Assembly: GCA_029939595.1 (NCBI GenBank)
Contig: JAOZSQ010000006.1
Span: forward strand, 1-61,215
Length of the DNA stretch: 61,215 bases
Source of the DNA: EX4572-165 sp002254885
GTDB taxonomy: Archaea; Thermoplasmatota; E2; DHVEG-1
Direction of reading: 5' to 3'
A program made the position numbers and the translations under genes. Position 1 is the first letter of the stretch; the number at the start of each line of letters is the position of its first letter. The notes under the pieces are model-generated. The model was not told the origin of the DNA. It was given only the letters and a program-made list of their open reading frames with translations, and ran no database searches. This document shows, piece by piece, positions 43,636 through 52,652 of the stretch.

Positions 43636-44523
43636 TTAATTTATGGGATTCATTAATGGATATTGGTCAAGTTCAATTCCACCTTCAATTTCATATGGTG
43701 AATCTCCAATGAAATCTTCATTCATATCTATACCACCATAATCATCCCAATAATTTCCCTTACCATTGAAATGCCAAACATTATTATTAGATCCTTTAAC
43801 ATGAGAATCATTATTGAGAATAAATGAATTTTCAAATATTACATTATCAACTGAACTACAACAAAAATAAATTCCATTTGAATTATTAACAAAAGAATTA
43901 TGATAAATAAGATTACCGCGAGATTTTTTTCCTTGAATTCCATTACCTAAATTATTATAAAAACTATTATTAAACATTTCATTTTCATGCGCATTTGAAA
44001 ACCAAATTCCATTATAATTATCTTTAAAAGTATTATTATCAATATGATTTCCTCTACATTCTTCTGACAATATGGCCCCTTGACGCATAAATAAAAAAGT
44101 ATTATTTGAGATATGATTATTATCTGAATTAATTTTTATACCTTGGATATTTGTACCATTACCGCTGTTTTTAATTATTAATCCCTTGATTGAACATGAA
44201 TCTGCGGAGATTGTTATAATGTCTTTCTGATGTTCAGCTCCCTTATAAGAAATAATTACCTGATTATTGTTCTCTGCCTTGATCATTAATGATTTTTTTA
44301 CTGAAATTATCTCCTGATATTCTCCTTTAAAAATAAGAATCGTATCTCCCTCAGAAGAAGTGTTTATTGCATCTTGAATTCGTTGAAAACTAGATAATGG
44401 TTCAGTTCCAACAGTAATGATTTTTCCAGATTTATCAATTGGTTCTTCAATACAAGCTGTGAAAAGTAATAAAAAAGGAATAATTACTATGATAAATATC
44501 TTGATTATCATTTGATGATCCAT
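43636..44523 (-). CDS. NosD-like beta-helix lipoprotein
   Basis: 295 residues. A signal peptide and lipobox FTAC (Cys24). The rest is a right-handed parallel beta-helix with repeating N-x-I/F rungs (ISNNTFLFM, IDNNTFKDNYNGIWF, MFNNSFYNNLGNGI, IYHNSFVNNSNGIYF) and the typical final NYWDDYGG. Like the beta-helix half of the protease at 4682 it should bind or modify extracellular carbohydrate. No clear catalytic residues, so it may only bind. Follows nothing in operon; uvrB lies upstream on the same strand. Confidence 0.82.
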   Translation of the reverse strand: MDHQMIIKIFIIVIIPFLLLFTACIEEPIDKSGKIITVGTEPLSSFQRIQDAINTSSEGDTILIFKGEYQEIISVKKSLMIKAENNNQVIISYKGAEHQKDIITISADSCSIKGLIIKNSGNGTNIQGIKINSDNNHISNNTFLFMRQGAILSEECRGNHIDNNTFKDNYNGIWFSNAHENEMFNNSFYNNLGNGIQGKKSRGNLIYHNSFVNNSNGIYFCCSSVDNVIFENSFILNNDSHVKGSNNNVWHFNGKGNYWDDYGGIDMNEDFIGDSPYEIEGGIELDQYPLMNPIN

Positions 44524-44585
44524 CTTTAGGATGTATCTACTTATCTATAAAATAATTTTGTAAAGAAATAATGTTCTATCCAATA

Positions 44586-47500
44586 TTACTTCTTGTTCTT
44601 TATTCGTAAACGTAACTGCTTTATCTTATCACGTAAAAAAATCGCTCGTTCAAAATCCAATACATCCGATGCGTTTTTCATTTCAACTTCAAGATCTACA
44701 ATAATCTTAGGGATATCTGATGGAGGAATATGCTTTATGTCTTTTATCTCAATTGTCTTTTCTTGAACAGGTTTGATGATAGTTTGTGGAATAATATTGT
44801 GTTTTTTATTAAACGCAATCTGGGTATTACGCCGACGCATTGTTTCATCAAGAGCTTTTTGCATGGAATCTGTGATTCTATCTGCATATAATGTCACCTT
44901 TGCAGTTGAATTTCGTGCAGCACGACCAATAATCTGTATTAAACTCCGGTGATCTCGAAGAAAACCTTCTTTGTCTGCATCAAGAATGCCAATAAATCCA
45001 ATCTCAGGAATGTCCAGTCCTTCTCTGAGAAGGTTTATTCCAACAAGTACATCAAACTCTCCAAGTCTAAGTTGTCGAATAATCTCAGATCTTTCCAGAG
45101 TATCAATTTCAGCATGGAGATAACGGGTTTTAATCCCATGATCTGAAAGATAATTAGATAGCTCTTCTGCAAGTCTTTTTGTAATCGTTGTCACTAGAAC
45201 TCTATTTCTATTTTTTATCGTGTGATTAATCTTCTTAATAAGATCCTGAATTTGACCTTTAATTGGATGTACTTCAACCTCTGGGTCCACAAGGCCTGTG
45301 GGCCTTATGATTTGTTCAACAACTTGATCTGATATTTCAAGCTCATAATCGCCAGGTGTTGCAGATACAAAAATTACATTATTCATATATTTTGAAAACT
45401 CATGAAAAGTAAGCGGTCGATTGTCAAAAGCACTTGGAAGACGAAAACCATATTCAATAAGAGATTTTTTCCGAGAGTAATCACCACGATGCATTCCATG
45501 GATTTGGGGGATTGTCCGATGACTTTCATCAATAAACATAAGGAAATCAGGAGGAAAATAATCAAGTAGACAAAATGGTTTATCGCCTGGTTTTCTCCTA
45601 TCAAAATGTCGTGAATAATTCTCAATTCCCTTACAAAAACCAGTCTCTTCTATCATTTCAATATCATAAAGTGTACGTTGTTTCAACCTATGAGACTCAA
45701 TCATATCCAAATTTGAAAGGGTTTCTTCAAGTTCTTGTTTAATTGATTCAATTGCATAATCTCTTTTTTCCTCAGGGATAACAAAATGTTTTGCAGGAAA
45801 AAGATAGAAATATGAAAATTCATCGATTACATCTCCTGTTACTTTATTAAGTTCTTTGATCTTCTCGATTTCATCGCCGAACAATTCAATTCTGATGATG
45901 TTATCAGAATATGCAGGAACAATATCGATAACATCACCTTTTACTCTGAATCTACCTTGTTGCAAAGCAAGATCATTCCGTTCATATTGCATATTAATAA
46001 GATGTTCAATAATTTCATTTCGAGATATCTGAGCATGTTTATTTATTTCAAATGATAATTTTTTGTAATCTTTTGGATTCCCTGCACTATAAATTGCTGA
46101 TACAGAAGCAACAACGATTACATCTTTTCTTGATAGAAGCGATGCGGTTGCTGAAAGACGCATCTGCTCAATTTTTGGATTGATATCTGCGTCTTTTTCA
46201 ATATATAAGTCTCTTGATGGAATATATGATTCAGGCTGATAATAATCATAATATGAAACAAAATATTCTACTCTGTTATTTGGAAAAAAACCTTTGAATT
46301 CAGAATAAAGTTGAGATGCAAGAGTTTTATTATGGGCCATTACTAGGGTAGGATGTTGTACTTGTTGAATTGTGTGGGCCATGGTGAATGTGTTGTGTAC
46401 AAAAATATTTCCATATCCAGCCATAAAATTTTCATTATCCTTAATAGATAAATCATAAACGTGGTCATGTTCATTTTTGATTTTTTGTATTTTAACTATT
46501 TTTTTAAAATTAAAGTTCAATAAATTTAACAAAATATAATTGCTTGGATCGTTATTAATTAGCCATTTCGCAAGTTTTAACATTTTTTCTTTAGAAGGAT
46601 GCCTCTTATTATTTTCAATCATTGAGATATAACTTCGATTACATCCAATTATTTGTGCAATATCTTGTTGATAAAGATTATGCTTTTTTCTAATATTTTT
46701 GATAAAATCTGAACTGTTTGGTAACAGGTCAACATTTGTGTTAGAATTTTTCTTGATAGTTTTTGATAGTTTTTCTTTTTTATATGAAATGGTAAAAGAA
46801 ATAGATTTTTGAAAACGAATTAAATTTTGTTTCCCAGAAATATTAAGTTTGTAATATGTTCTTATTATCTTTTTTGTTGTTATCCTTGATGTTATTTTAA
46901 ATCGTAAAAGTAAATTTTTTACATCGTTTATTAATTCTTTCGAAGCTGAAAGTAATAAAACCGAGTTAGTTTCAACCCATCCATCTCCATCAAATAACCC
47001 TCTAAGTAAAAAAGATAATTGTTCATTAGATAAATCATATATGAAATTTGGAATTTTTTTATCAAATGATATATGCCCAAATCTTTTTAAAAGATTTGAA
47101 AGTAGGATAGAGTTATAAGCTATATCATTTTTATTTCTACGATAAAAGTTAATTCCTAAAGAGTTGAATACTTCAATACATATATTTTGTATATGTTTGT
47201 TTGAATTTGATATTAAAACATAATCGTTAGTTGTAATTCCCTCTGCAATATATAAACCTAATAAAAATAAAAAGTTATGATCTATCTTTATTAGTGGAGA
47301 TGTTACATCTTGCTTTTTAGTAATTATTTTAACATATTTATTTACATTTTTTAAATCTAATTTCAAACTTAAGAGATATTTATCAAGTTGAGAAATTGTA
47401 ATACCTCGATCGTTTGTTTTATTTAAAATTTGATTTATTTTCCATTTTGGTGACCTATGATCTTCTTTTAAGATTTCTAGAATTTTTTTATGATCTTGAT

Positions 47501-48089
47501 CAAAGTTTTGTATAAGGTCTCCAATATAAACTTTGACTTTAGGGTTATATTCTAAGAGATTAACCCAGTTAATTTTTCTTGAGGGTGAAGGGATAAAATT
47601 AGATGTTGGTAGATAGTCTCCAAGTTTAAGATCCGTTGTGTTACACAATTCTAATTTACAATTTTTTAATCTGTAACAATTATGATCTTTAGTAACCTTA
47701 ATATTTGATAAATCATCAAGCACAATTTTATAAATAAATTCTTCTTTGTGTCTGGATATCTGTTTGACTTGTTTTTCTTCAACTTTGTAATTGGTATTGT
47801 TAAATGAGAGAATTTTGTATCCAGATATGTTTTGAATTTCACTATTGCCTATTTTTGTTGGGTTTTTAAATTGACTTTCAACAAATTCTCCAATCTCTCT
47901 TTTTTCGATCTCTCTATTTTTATTCTTTAAAAGGATTAATTCTGTATATTCTAAACTTTTCCCGCTACCGGTCACTCCAAGAAGTGTTTGATGGGGGAAA
48001 TTATTTTCAATACCTGAAATAAGTTGTTTTATAGCGTTAGGTTGAGATCCTTTTGGCTTTAAGTCTGTTATCAGCTCAAAATCAGTTAT
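44586..48089 (-). CDS. uvrB: UvrB excinuclease helicase subunit, interrupted by an intein
   Basis: About 1167 residues: 645 of UvrB after splicing plus a 522-residue intein. The N-terminal extein reads TDFELITDLKPKGSQPNAI to HQTLLGVTGSGK, then the intein, then TFTMAHTIQQV, so the insertion is exactly between Lys and Thr of Walker A. Later parts are complete: beta-hairpin region YYDYYQPESYIPS, DESHRTIPQIHGM, FVSATPGDYEL, helicase motif VI region QIIGRAARN and a C-terminal UVR motif. Homology extends upstream of the first in-frame GTG (47975) to an ATA at 48089-48087, eight bases after AAGGAG and overlapping the uvrC stop; no ATG, GTG or TTG precedes it in frame. UvrB verifies damage and loads UvrC. 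Confidence 0.93.
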   Translation of the reverse strand: MTDFELITDLKPKGSQPNAIKQLISGIENNFPHQTLLGVTGSGKSLEYTELILLKNKNREIEKREIGEFVESQFKNPTKIGNSEIQNISGYKILSFNNTNYKVEEKQVKQISRHKEEFIYKIVLDDLSNIKVTKDHNCYRLKNCKLELCNTTDLKLGDYLPTSNFIPSPSRKINWVNLLEYNPKVKVYIGDLIQNFDQDHKKILEILKEDHRSPKWKINQILNKTNDRGITISQLDKYLLSLKLDLKNVNKYVKIITKKQDVTSPLIKIDHNFLFLLGLYIAEGITTNDYVLISNSNKHIQNICIEVFNSLGINFYRRNKNDIAYNSILLSNLLKRFGHISFDKKIPNFIYDLSNEQLSFLLRGLFDGDGWVETNSVLLLSASKELINDVKNLLLRFKITSRITTKKIIRTYYKLNISGKQNLIRFQKSISFTISYKKEKLSKTIKKNSNTNVDLLPNSSDFIKNIRKKHNLYQQDIAQIIGCNRSYISMIENNKRHPSKEKMLKLAKWLINNDPSNYILLNLLNFNFKKIVKIQKIKNEHDHVYDLSIKDNENFMAGYGNIFVHNTFTMAHTIQQVQHPTLVMAHNKTLASQLYSEFKGFFPNNRVEYFVSYYDYYQPESYIPSRDLYIEKDADINPKIEQMRLSATASLLSRKDVIVVASVSAIYSAGNPKDYKKLSFEINKHAQISRNEIIEHLINMQYERNDLALQQGRFRVKGDVIDIVPAYSDNIIRIELFGDEIEKIKELNKVTGDVIDEFSYFYLFPAKHFVIPEEKRDYAIESIKQELEETLSNLDMIESHRLKQRTLYDIEMIEETGFCKGIENYSRHFDRRKPGDKPFCLLDYFPPDFLMFIDESHRTIPQIHGMHRGDYSRKKSLIEYGFRLPSAFDNRPLTFHEFSKYMNNVIFVSATPGDYELEISDQVVEQIIRPTGLVDPEVEVHPIKGQIQDLIKKINHTIKNRNRVLVTTITKRLAEELSNYLSDHGIKTRYLHAEIDTLERSEIIRQLRLGEFDVLVGINLLREGLDIPEIGFIGILDADKEGFLRDHRSLIQIIGRAARNSTAKVTLYADRITDSMQKALDETMRRRNTQIAFNKKHNIIPQTIIKPVQEKTIEIKDIKHIPPSDIPKIIVDLEVEMKNASDVLDFERAIFLRDKIKQLRLRIKNKK
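46392..47957 (-). mobile_element. UvrB intein with LAGLIDADG endonuclease and HTH
   Basis: 522 residues. Splicing residues are present: Ser1, block B TKDH (89-92), C-terminal His-Asn (VHN, 522) and Thr as the +1 extein residue. Block C (FLLGLYIAEG, 231-240) and block E (FLLRGLFDGDG, 316-326) are the two LAGLIDADG helices with acidic ends, so the homing endonuclease may be active. Between the endonuclease and block F (HVYDLSIKDNENFMAG) lies an XRE-type helix-turn-helix at about 418-460 (QQDIAQIIGCNRSYISMIENN). The insertion cuts the P-loop, so UvrB should be inactive until spliced. Confidence 0.93.
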
Positions 48090-49651
48090 TTAATCATCTC
48101 CTTTTTCCGAAGTAATTTATTATATGATATCGCAAAACGATGTGCTTCATCACGTATTTCTTGAATAAAATGAAGGGTTTTATCTTTTTTTTGTAATTGA
48201 AGAGGCATTGATTTTCCAGGCAGATATATCTCTTCAAATTTTTTTGCAATACTAATAATGGGAATAACAATACCCAATTCATCAAGCTCATGTATTGCTC
48301 GATTCAGCTGTCCTTTCCCACCATCAATAATTATGAGATTTGGAAATAACTGTTTTTCTTTTAGTAGACGTTGATATCTTCGACGGATTACTTCCCCGAT
48401 TGCAGATACATCATCAATACCATGAACCGTTCTTATCCTAAAACGACGATAATTATTTTTATCTGATTTTCCATTACGAAATTGTACCATTGATCCTACC
48501 ATGCTAGTTCCAGATAGATGAGATATATCAAAACATTCAATCACCATAGGACTTTCATGAAGCCTTAGTTTCTGTTGTAATGCTGAAAGTTTTTTGGTAT
48601 TTGCAAAAAAAGCTATCTCAATGTTTTTTTCAACAAGGTCAAGTAACTGTTTTTTCTCACCTTTTATTGGAACATGACATTTAATCTTTCTATTACTAAT
48701 ACTTGAAAGATATATTTGAACTGATTGAGAAACAGGATGAGGAATAATGATTTCTTTTGGAATAGGGTTTTCTGTATAGTATTGAATTATAAACTCTTCA
48801 AATGCATCTTTGGATGCATAAAACATGAATTCTTGTTTATTTGCAAGTGTTCCCTTGTAGATGTTAAATATCATTACATATATTGATTCCTTATCAACGG
48901 TAAAATTAATGATATCTTCATTGTATTTTTTCTCTCGTTGCATGTTCTGCCGTTCTTTAAGATGATCTAATGCAAAAATCTGATTTTTTTTTATGAGTGC
49001 TGCTTCAAATCTTTGTTGATCTGATAATTCTTTCATTTCTTCTTTAAGATTTAGAAGAACTGAGTCGATATGGCCTCTAAGTATCTGTTTACATGTTTTG
49101 ATATTTCTAAGATATTCTTTTTTCGTGATATTGTTTATACATGGTGCATCACAAAGATTAATATGAAAACGAAGACAGGGTTTTTTAGGCATACGTTTAC
49201 ATGTACGCAAATGAAACGTTTTTTGTAAAAACTGGATAATGTATGCTCTTTCTGCTCCTGATACAAAAGGTCCAAAAAAAACACCTTTTCCCTGTTTTTG
49301 ATGAGAAATTAGAATCCGAGGATATGGTTCATCTGTAATTTGGATATATGAATAACCTTTTGCATCCTTTAATCTTACATTATATTTAGGTTGATGTTTT
49401 TTAATAAGTGTATTTTCTAAAACCAATGCTTCTATTTCAGTATCTGTAACAATAAAATCAACGTGATTTATCTGATCAATTAAGGTTGGTGTTTTCCAAT
49501 CACCTTCTTTCTGATGTTGATAACTAAGTACTCTTTTTTGAAGATCTTTTGCTTTTCCTACATAAAGGATGATGCCTTTTGTATTTTTAAAAAGATAACA
49601 ACCGGGTCTATGTGGAAGATGATCAACTGTAAACATGTTTAATCCTATCAT
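48086..49651 (-). CDS. uvrC: UvrC excinuclease subunit, lacking the C-terminal HhH domain
   Basis: 521 residues; E. coli UvrC has about 610. GIY-YIG nuclease domain at the N terminus (RPGCYLFKNTKGIILYVGKAKDLQKRV), a cysteine cluster region (TCKRMPKKPCLRFHINLCDAPC), a UVR motif near 200-230 and the RNase H-like nuclease with catalytic Asp in ECFDISHLSG, Asp in IIDGGKGQLN and His in RDEAHRF. It stops some 15 residues later, so the tandem helix-hairpin-helix DNA-binding domain is absent. It follows uvrA directly and its stop overlaps the uvrB start. A second in-frame ATG (49636) could be the true start. Confidence 0.93.
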   Translation of the reverse strand: MIGLNMFTVDHLPHRPGCYLFKNTKGIILYVGKAKDLQKRVLSYQHQKEGDWKTPTLIDQINHVDFIVTDTEIEALVLENTLIKKHQPKYNVRLKDAKGYSYIQITDEPYPRILISHQKQGKGVFFGPFVSGAERAYIIQFLQKTFHLRTCKRMPKKPCLRFHINLCDAPCINNITKKEYLRNIKTCKQILRGHIDSVLLNLKEEMKELSDQQRFEAALIKKNQIFALDHLKERQNMQREKKYNEDIINFTVDKESIYVMIFNIYKGTLANKQEFMFYASKDAFEEFIIQYYTENPIPKEIIIPHPVSQSVQIYLSSISNRKIKCHVPIKGEKKQLLDLVEKNIEIAFFANTKKLSALQQKLRLHESPMVIECFDISHLSGTSMVGSMVQFRNGKSDKNNYRRFRIRTVHGIDDVSAIGEVIRRRYQRLLKEKQLFPNLIIIDGGKGQLNRAIHELDELGIVIPIISIAKKFEEIYLPGKSMPLQLQKKDKTLHFIQEIRDEAHRFAISYNKLLRKKEMIK

Positions 49652-52456
49652 TTAATTTTTTAATATTGATTTAAGCACCTGGCCGGTGTAACTCTTTTTT
49701 TCTTTTGCGACGTGTTCAGGGGTCCCTTGTGCAACAATGTATCCTCCTAAATCTCCCCCTTCAGGTCCAAGATCTATGATATAATCAGCGTTTTTAACAA
49801 CCTCAAGATTATGTTCAATGACAATTACACTATTTCCTTTATCTACAAGGTTGTTTAATACCTCAATTAATTTTTTTACATCATGAAAATGAAGGCCAGT
49901 TGTAGGTTCATCAAGTAAATAGATTGTATTACCGGTACTTCTTTTTGAAAGCTCACGAGTGAGTTTTATACGTTGAGCTTCGCCACCTGAAAGAGTTGTA
50001 GATCTTTGCCCTAGTTTAATATAGTCAAGACCAACTTGAGATAAGGTTTGTAGTTTTCTCTTAATAAATGGAATATTTTCAAAATATTTTAGTGCTTCTT
50101 CAATACTCATGTCAAGAACATCAGCTATATTTTTTCCTTTATATGTGACATCAAGTGTTTCTTTATTGTAACGTTTTCCGCTGCATTCTTCACATTGAAT
50201 ATAGATATCTGGCAAGAAATTCATCTCAATTTTAATGACCCCATCACCCCTACAGGCTTCACAACGACCTCCTTTCACATTAAAAGAGAATCTACCAGGT
50301 TTATATCCTCGTTTTTTTGCTTCCTTTGTTTTTGCAAAAAGTTTACGAATTTCATCAAATATCTTTGTATAAGTTGCAGGGTTGCTACGGGGAGTTTTCC
50401 CAATAGGACTCTGATCGATGACAATGATTTTATCAATATGGGTATCAATAGATAATGAATTATACTTTCCATGTGTAATGCGGGATTTATATAGTGTTTG
50501 TTTCAATGCTTTATATAAAATATCATAAATGAGTGTTGATTTTCCACTTCCAGAAACGCCCGTGATAAGAGTAAGTAATCCGAGAGGAATATCCACATCG
50601 ATATCTTTAAGATTATGTTCTGCACAACCTTTTAGATGGATAAAATGATTTGTTGCTCGTCTTTTTGATGGAATGTCAATATGAAGTTTCCCTGAGAGGT
50701 ATTTTCCTGTTAATGATTGAGGATGTTTTTCAATATCTTTAGGTGTTCCTTTTGCAATTATTTTTCCGCCATGAATACCTGCACCAGGCCCCATATCAAT
50801 GATATGATCTGCTTGTCTGATTGTTTCTTCATCATGTTCAACAACAATCAATGTATTTCCAATATCTCGCAGATGATGCAAAGTATCGATGAGTTTCTTG
50901 TTGTCACGTTGATGAAGCCCTATGGATGGTTCATCTAAAATGTAAATTACTCCCATAAGATTAGATCCTATCTGTGTTGCAAGGCGAATACGTTGAGCTT
51001 CTCCGCCTGACAAGGTTCCTGCATTTCGTGAAAGTGTAAGATAGCTTAATCCTACATTATCAAGAAATTTCAATCGTTGATTAATCTCTTTAAGAATCTG
51101 CCAAGCAATTTCCTGTTGTTTAGTAGTAAGAATTAATGATTTAAAGAATAAAATACATTGTTTAATGGACATATTTGTGATTTCAAAAATGGATTTATCA
51201 TCGATTTTTACTGATAGAACTTTTGGTTTCAATCGTTTTCCATTGCAAGTGGGACATGGATAAACACGCATGAATTTTTCCAAATCTCGTCGACGATAAT
51301 CTGATTCCGTCTGTTTAAATAAACGATCTGATTGGGGGATGAGCCCTTCCCATTGTTTTTCACCCGACCAATTTGTTTTTCCCTGTTTCATAGATAAATT
51401 GAAATGAATACGTTCATAGGAACCATACATTAATACATCAAACTGTTTTTCTGAAAGATGGTTTATTTGGGTGAAAATATCAAAACCGAAATGTTTAGCA
51501 ACAGCTCCAAGATATTGTATCCTCCATCGGTCGTGAATTCCCTTATAAAGTTTTATTGCACCATCAGCAATTGATAAATTTTTATCAGGAATTATAAGGT
51601 CGGCGTCAAATTCCATGTTAATACCAAGGCCATGACATGTTTCACAGGCACCAAATGGACTGTTAAACGAAAACATCCGTGGTTGAAGTTCTTCAAATGA
51701 TAGGCCACAGATAGGACATGCCATTTTTGATGAATACATTTTTGTGTTTTCATCTTTATCAAGAACGATAAGGAGGCCATCTGATTTTTGAAGGGCTTGT
51801 TCACAAGCTTCAACTAAACGAGATTTATCTGACGGATTTAACCGATCAATAACAATTTCAATATCATGTTTTTTGTATCTGTCAAGAGTGATTTTTTCAT
51901 CTGTTCGATATATTGCTTTATCGACGTGTACTCGAAGGTATCCTTCCTTTTGCAGATCTTTGAATAATTGTTCATATGTCCCTTTCTTTTGACGAATGAT
52001 GGGTGATAAAATAGTGATCATATCTTTGTATTCATCTGCGATTTTTGTAGATATGCTTTCTGATGTTTGCGATTCAATTTTTTTGTTATGAATGGGGCAA
52101 TAAGGGGTTCCAACTCTTGCAAATAATAATCTAAGATAATCATAGATTTCAGTGATAGTTCCAACGGTGCTTCTAGGGTTTTTGCTGGTTGTTTTCTGTT
52201 CAATTGATATTGCAGGGGATAATCCTTCAATACTGTCAACATCTGGTTTGTTCATAAGTCCAAGAAACTGGCGGGCGTATGCTGAAAGTGATTCAACATA
52301 TCGTCTTTGACCCTCTGCATAGATGGTATCAAACGCAAGTGTAGATTTTCCAGAACCTGATAGGCCAGTTATCACAATAAATTGATCTCTTGGCAGGTGT
52401 ACAGCTATGTTTTTAAGGTTATGTTCTCTAGCTCCTTTTACGATGATATCCTTCAC
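49652..52456 (-). CDS. uvrA: UvrA excinuclease ATPase subunit
   Basis: 934 residues from GTG 52456, which has GGGGG six bases upstream and gives the usual start KDIIVKGAREHNLKNI; an ATG at 52498 would add 14 residues. Two ABC ATPase modules: Walker A ITGLSGSGKST and ITGVSGSGKST, signatures LSGGEAQRIRLAT and LSGGEAQRIKLTR, Walker B YILDEPSIGLH and YLLDEPTTGLH. Zinc modules CPICGLSFE... CETCHG and CEACRGDG... CEECSG are complete. Damage recognition in nucleotide excision repair. First gene of uvrA-uvrC-uvrB. Confidence 0.97.
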   Translation of the reverse strand: MKDIIVKGAREHNLKNIAVHLPRDQFIVITGLSGSGKSTLAFDTIYAEGQRRYVESLSAYARQFLGLMNKPDVDSIEGLSPAISIEQKTTSKNPRSTVGTITEIYDYLRLLFARVGTPYCPIHNKKIESQTSESISTKIADEYKDMITILSPIIRQKKGTYEQLFKDLQKEGYLRVHVDKAIYRTDEKITLDRYKKHDIEIVIDRLNPSDKSRLVEACEQALQKSDGLLIVLDKDENTKMYSSKMACPICGLSFEELQPRMFSFNSPFGACETCHGLGINMEFDADLIIPDKNLSIADGAIKLYKGIHDRWRIQYLGAVAKHFGFDIFTQINHLSEKQFDVLMYGSYERIHFNLSMKQGKTNWSGEKQWEGLIPQSDRLFKQTESDYRRRDLEKFMRVYPCPTCNGKRLKPKVLSVKIDDKSIFEITNMSIKQCILFFKSLILTTKQQEIAWQILKEINQRLKFLDNVGLSYLTLSRNAGTLSGGEAQRIRLATQIGSNLMGVIYILDEPSIGLHQRDNKKLIDTLHHLRDIGNTLIVVEHDEETIRQADHIIDMGPGAGIHGGKIIAKGTPKDIEKHPQSLTGKYLSGKLHIDIPSKRRATNHFIHLKGCAEHNLKDIDVDIPLGLLTLITGVSGSGKSTLIYDILYKALKQTLYKSRITHGKYNSLSIDTHIDKIIVIDQSPIGKTPRSNPATYTKIFDEIRKLFAKTKEAKKRGYKPGRFSFNVKGGRCEACRGDGVIKIEMNFLPDIYIQCEECSGKRYNKETLDVTYKGKNIADVLDMSIEEALKYFENIPFIKRKLQTLSQVGLDYIKLGQRSTTLSGGEAQRIKLTRELSKRSTGNTIYLLDEPTTGLHFHDVKKLIEVLNNLVDKGNSVIVIEHNLEVVKNADYIIDLGPEGGDLGGYIVAQGTPEHVAKEKKSYTGQVLKSILKN

Positions 52457-52652
52457 ATTGTTCCCCCATAGAAAACATTTGATGAATAATCTTTTCACTC
52501 ATAAAATATTAGTATTCAAATCTTTTGTTTTGAATGTTTGATGGTGGTCAGTGAAAGTAATACAAAATATCGACAATATATTATAATAATTAAAGAAAAT
52601 ATTAATATTTGATAAACTATAACATTAAGATATATATCAAAAAAGGGGTAAT

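Noticed and set aside
43613..43714. Short plus-strand frame after a TATA-like stretch
   Set aside because: It has no ribosome binding site and overlaps the 3' end of the NosD-like gene; probably chance.
44586..47975. Reading uvrB as starting at GTG 47975
   Set aside because: That codon is a conserved Val in the P-loop region; 38 upstream codons match UvrB.
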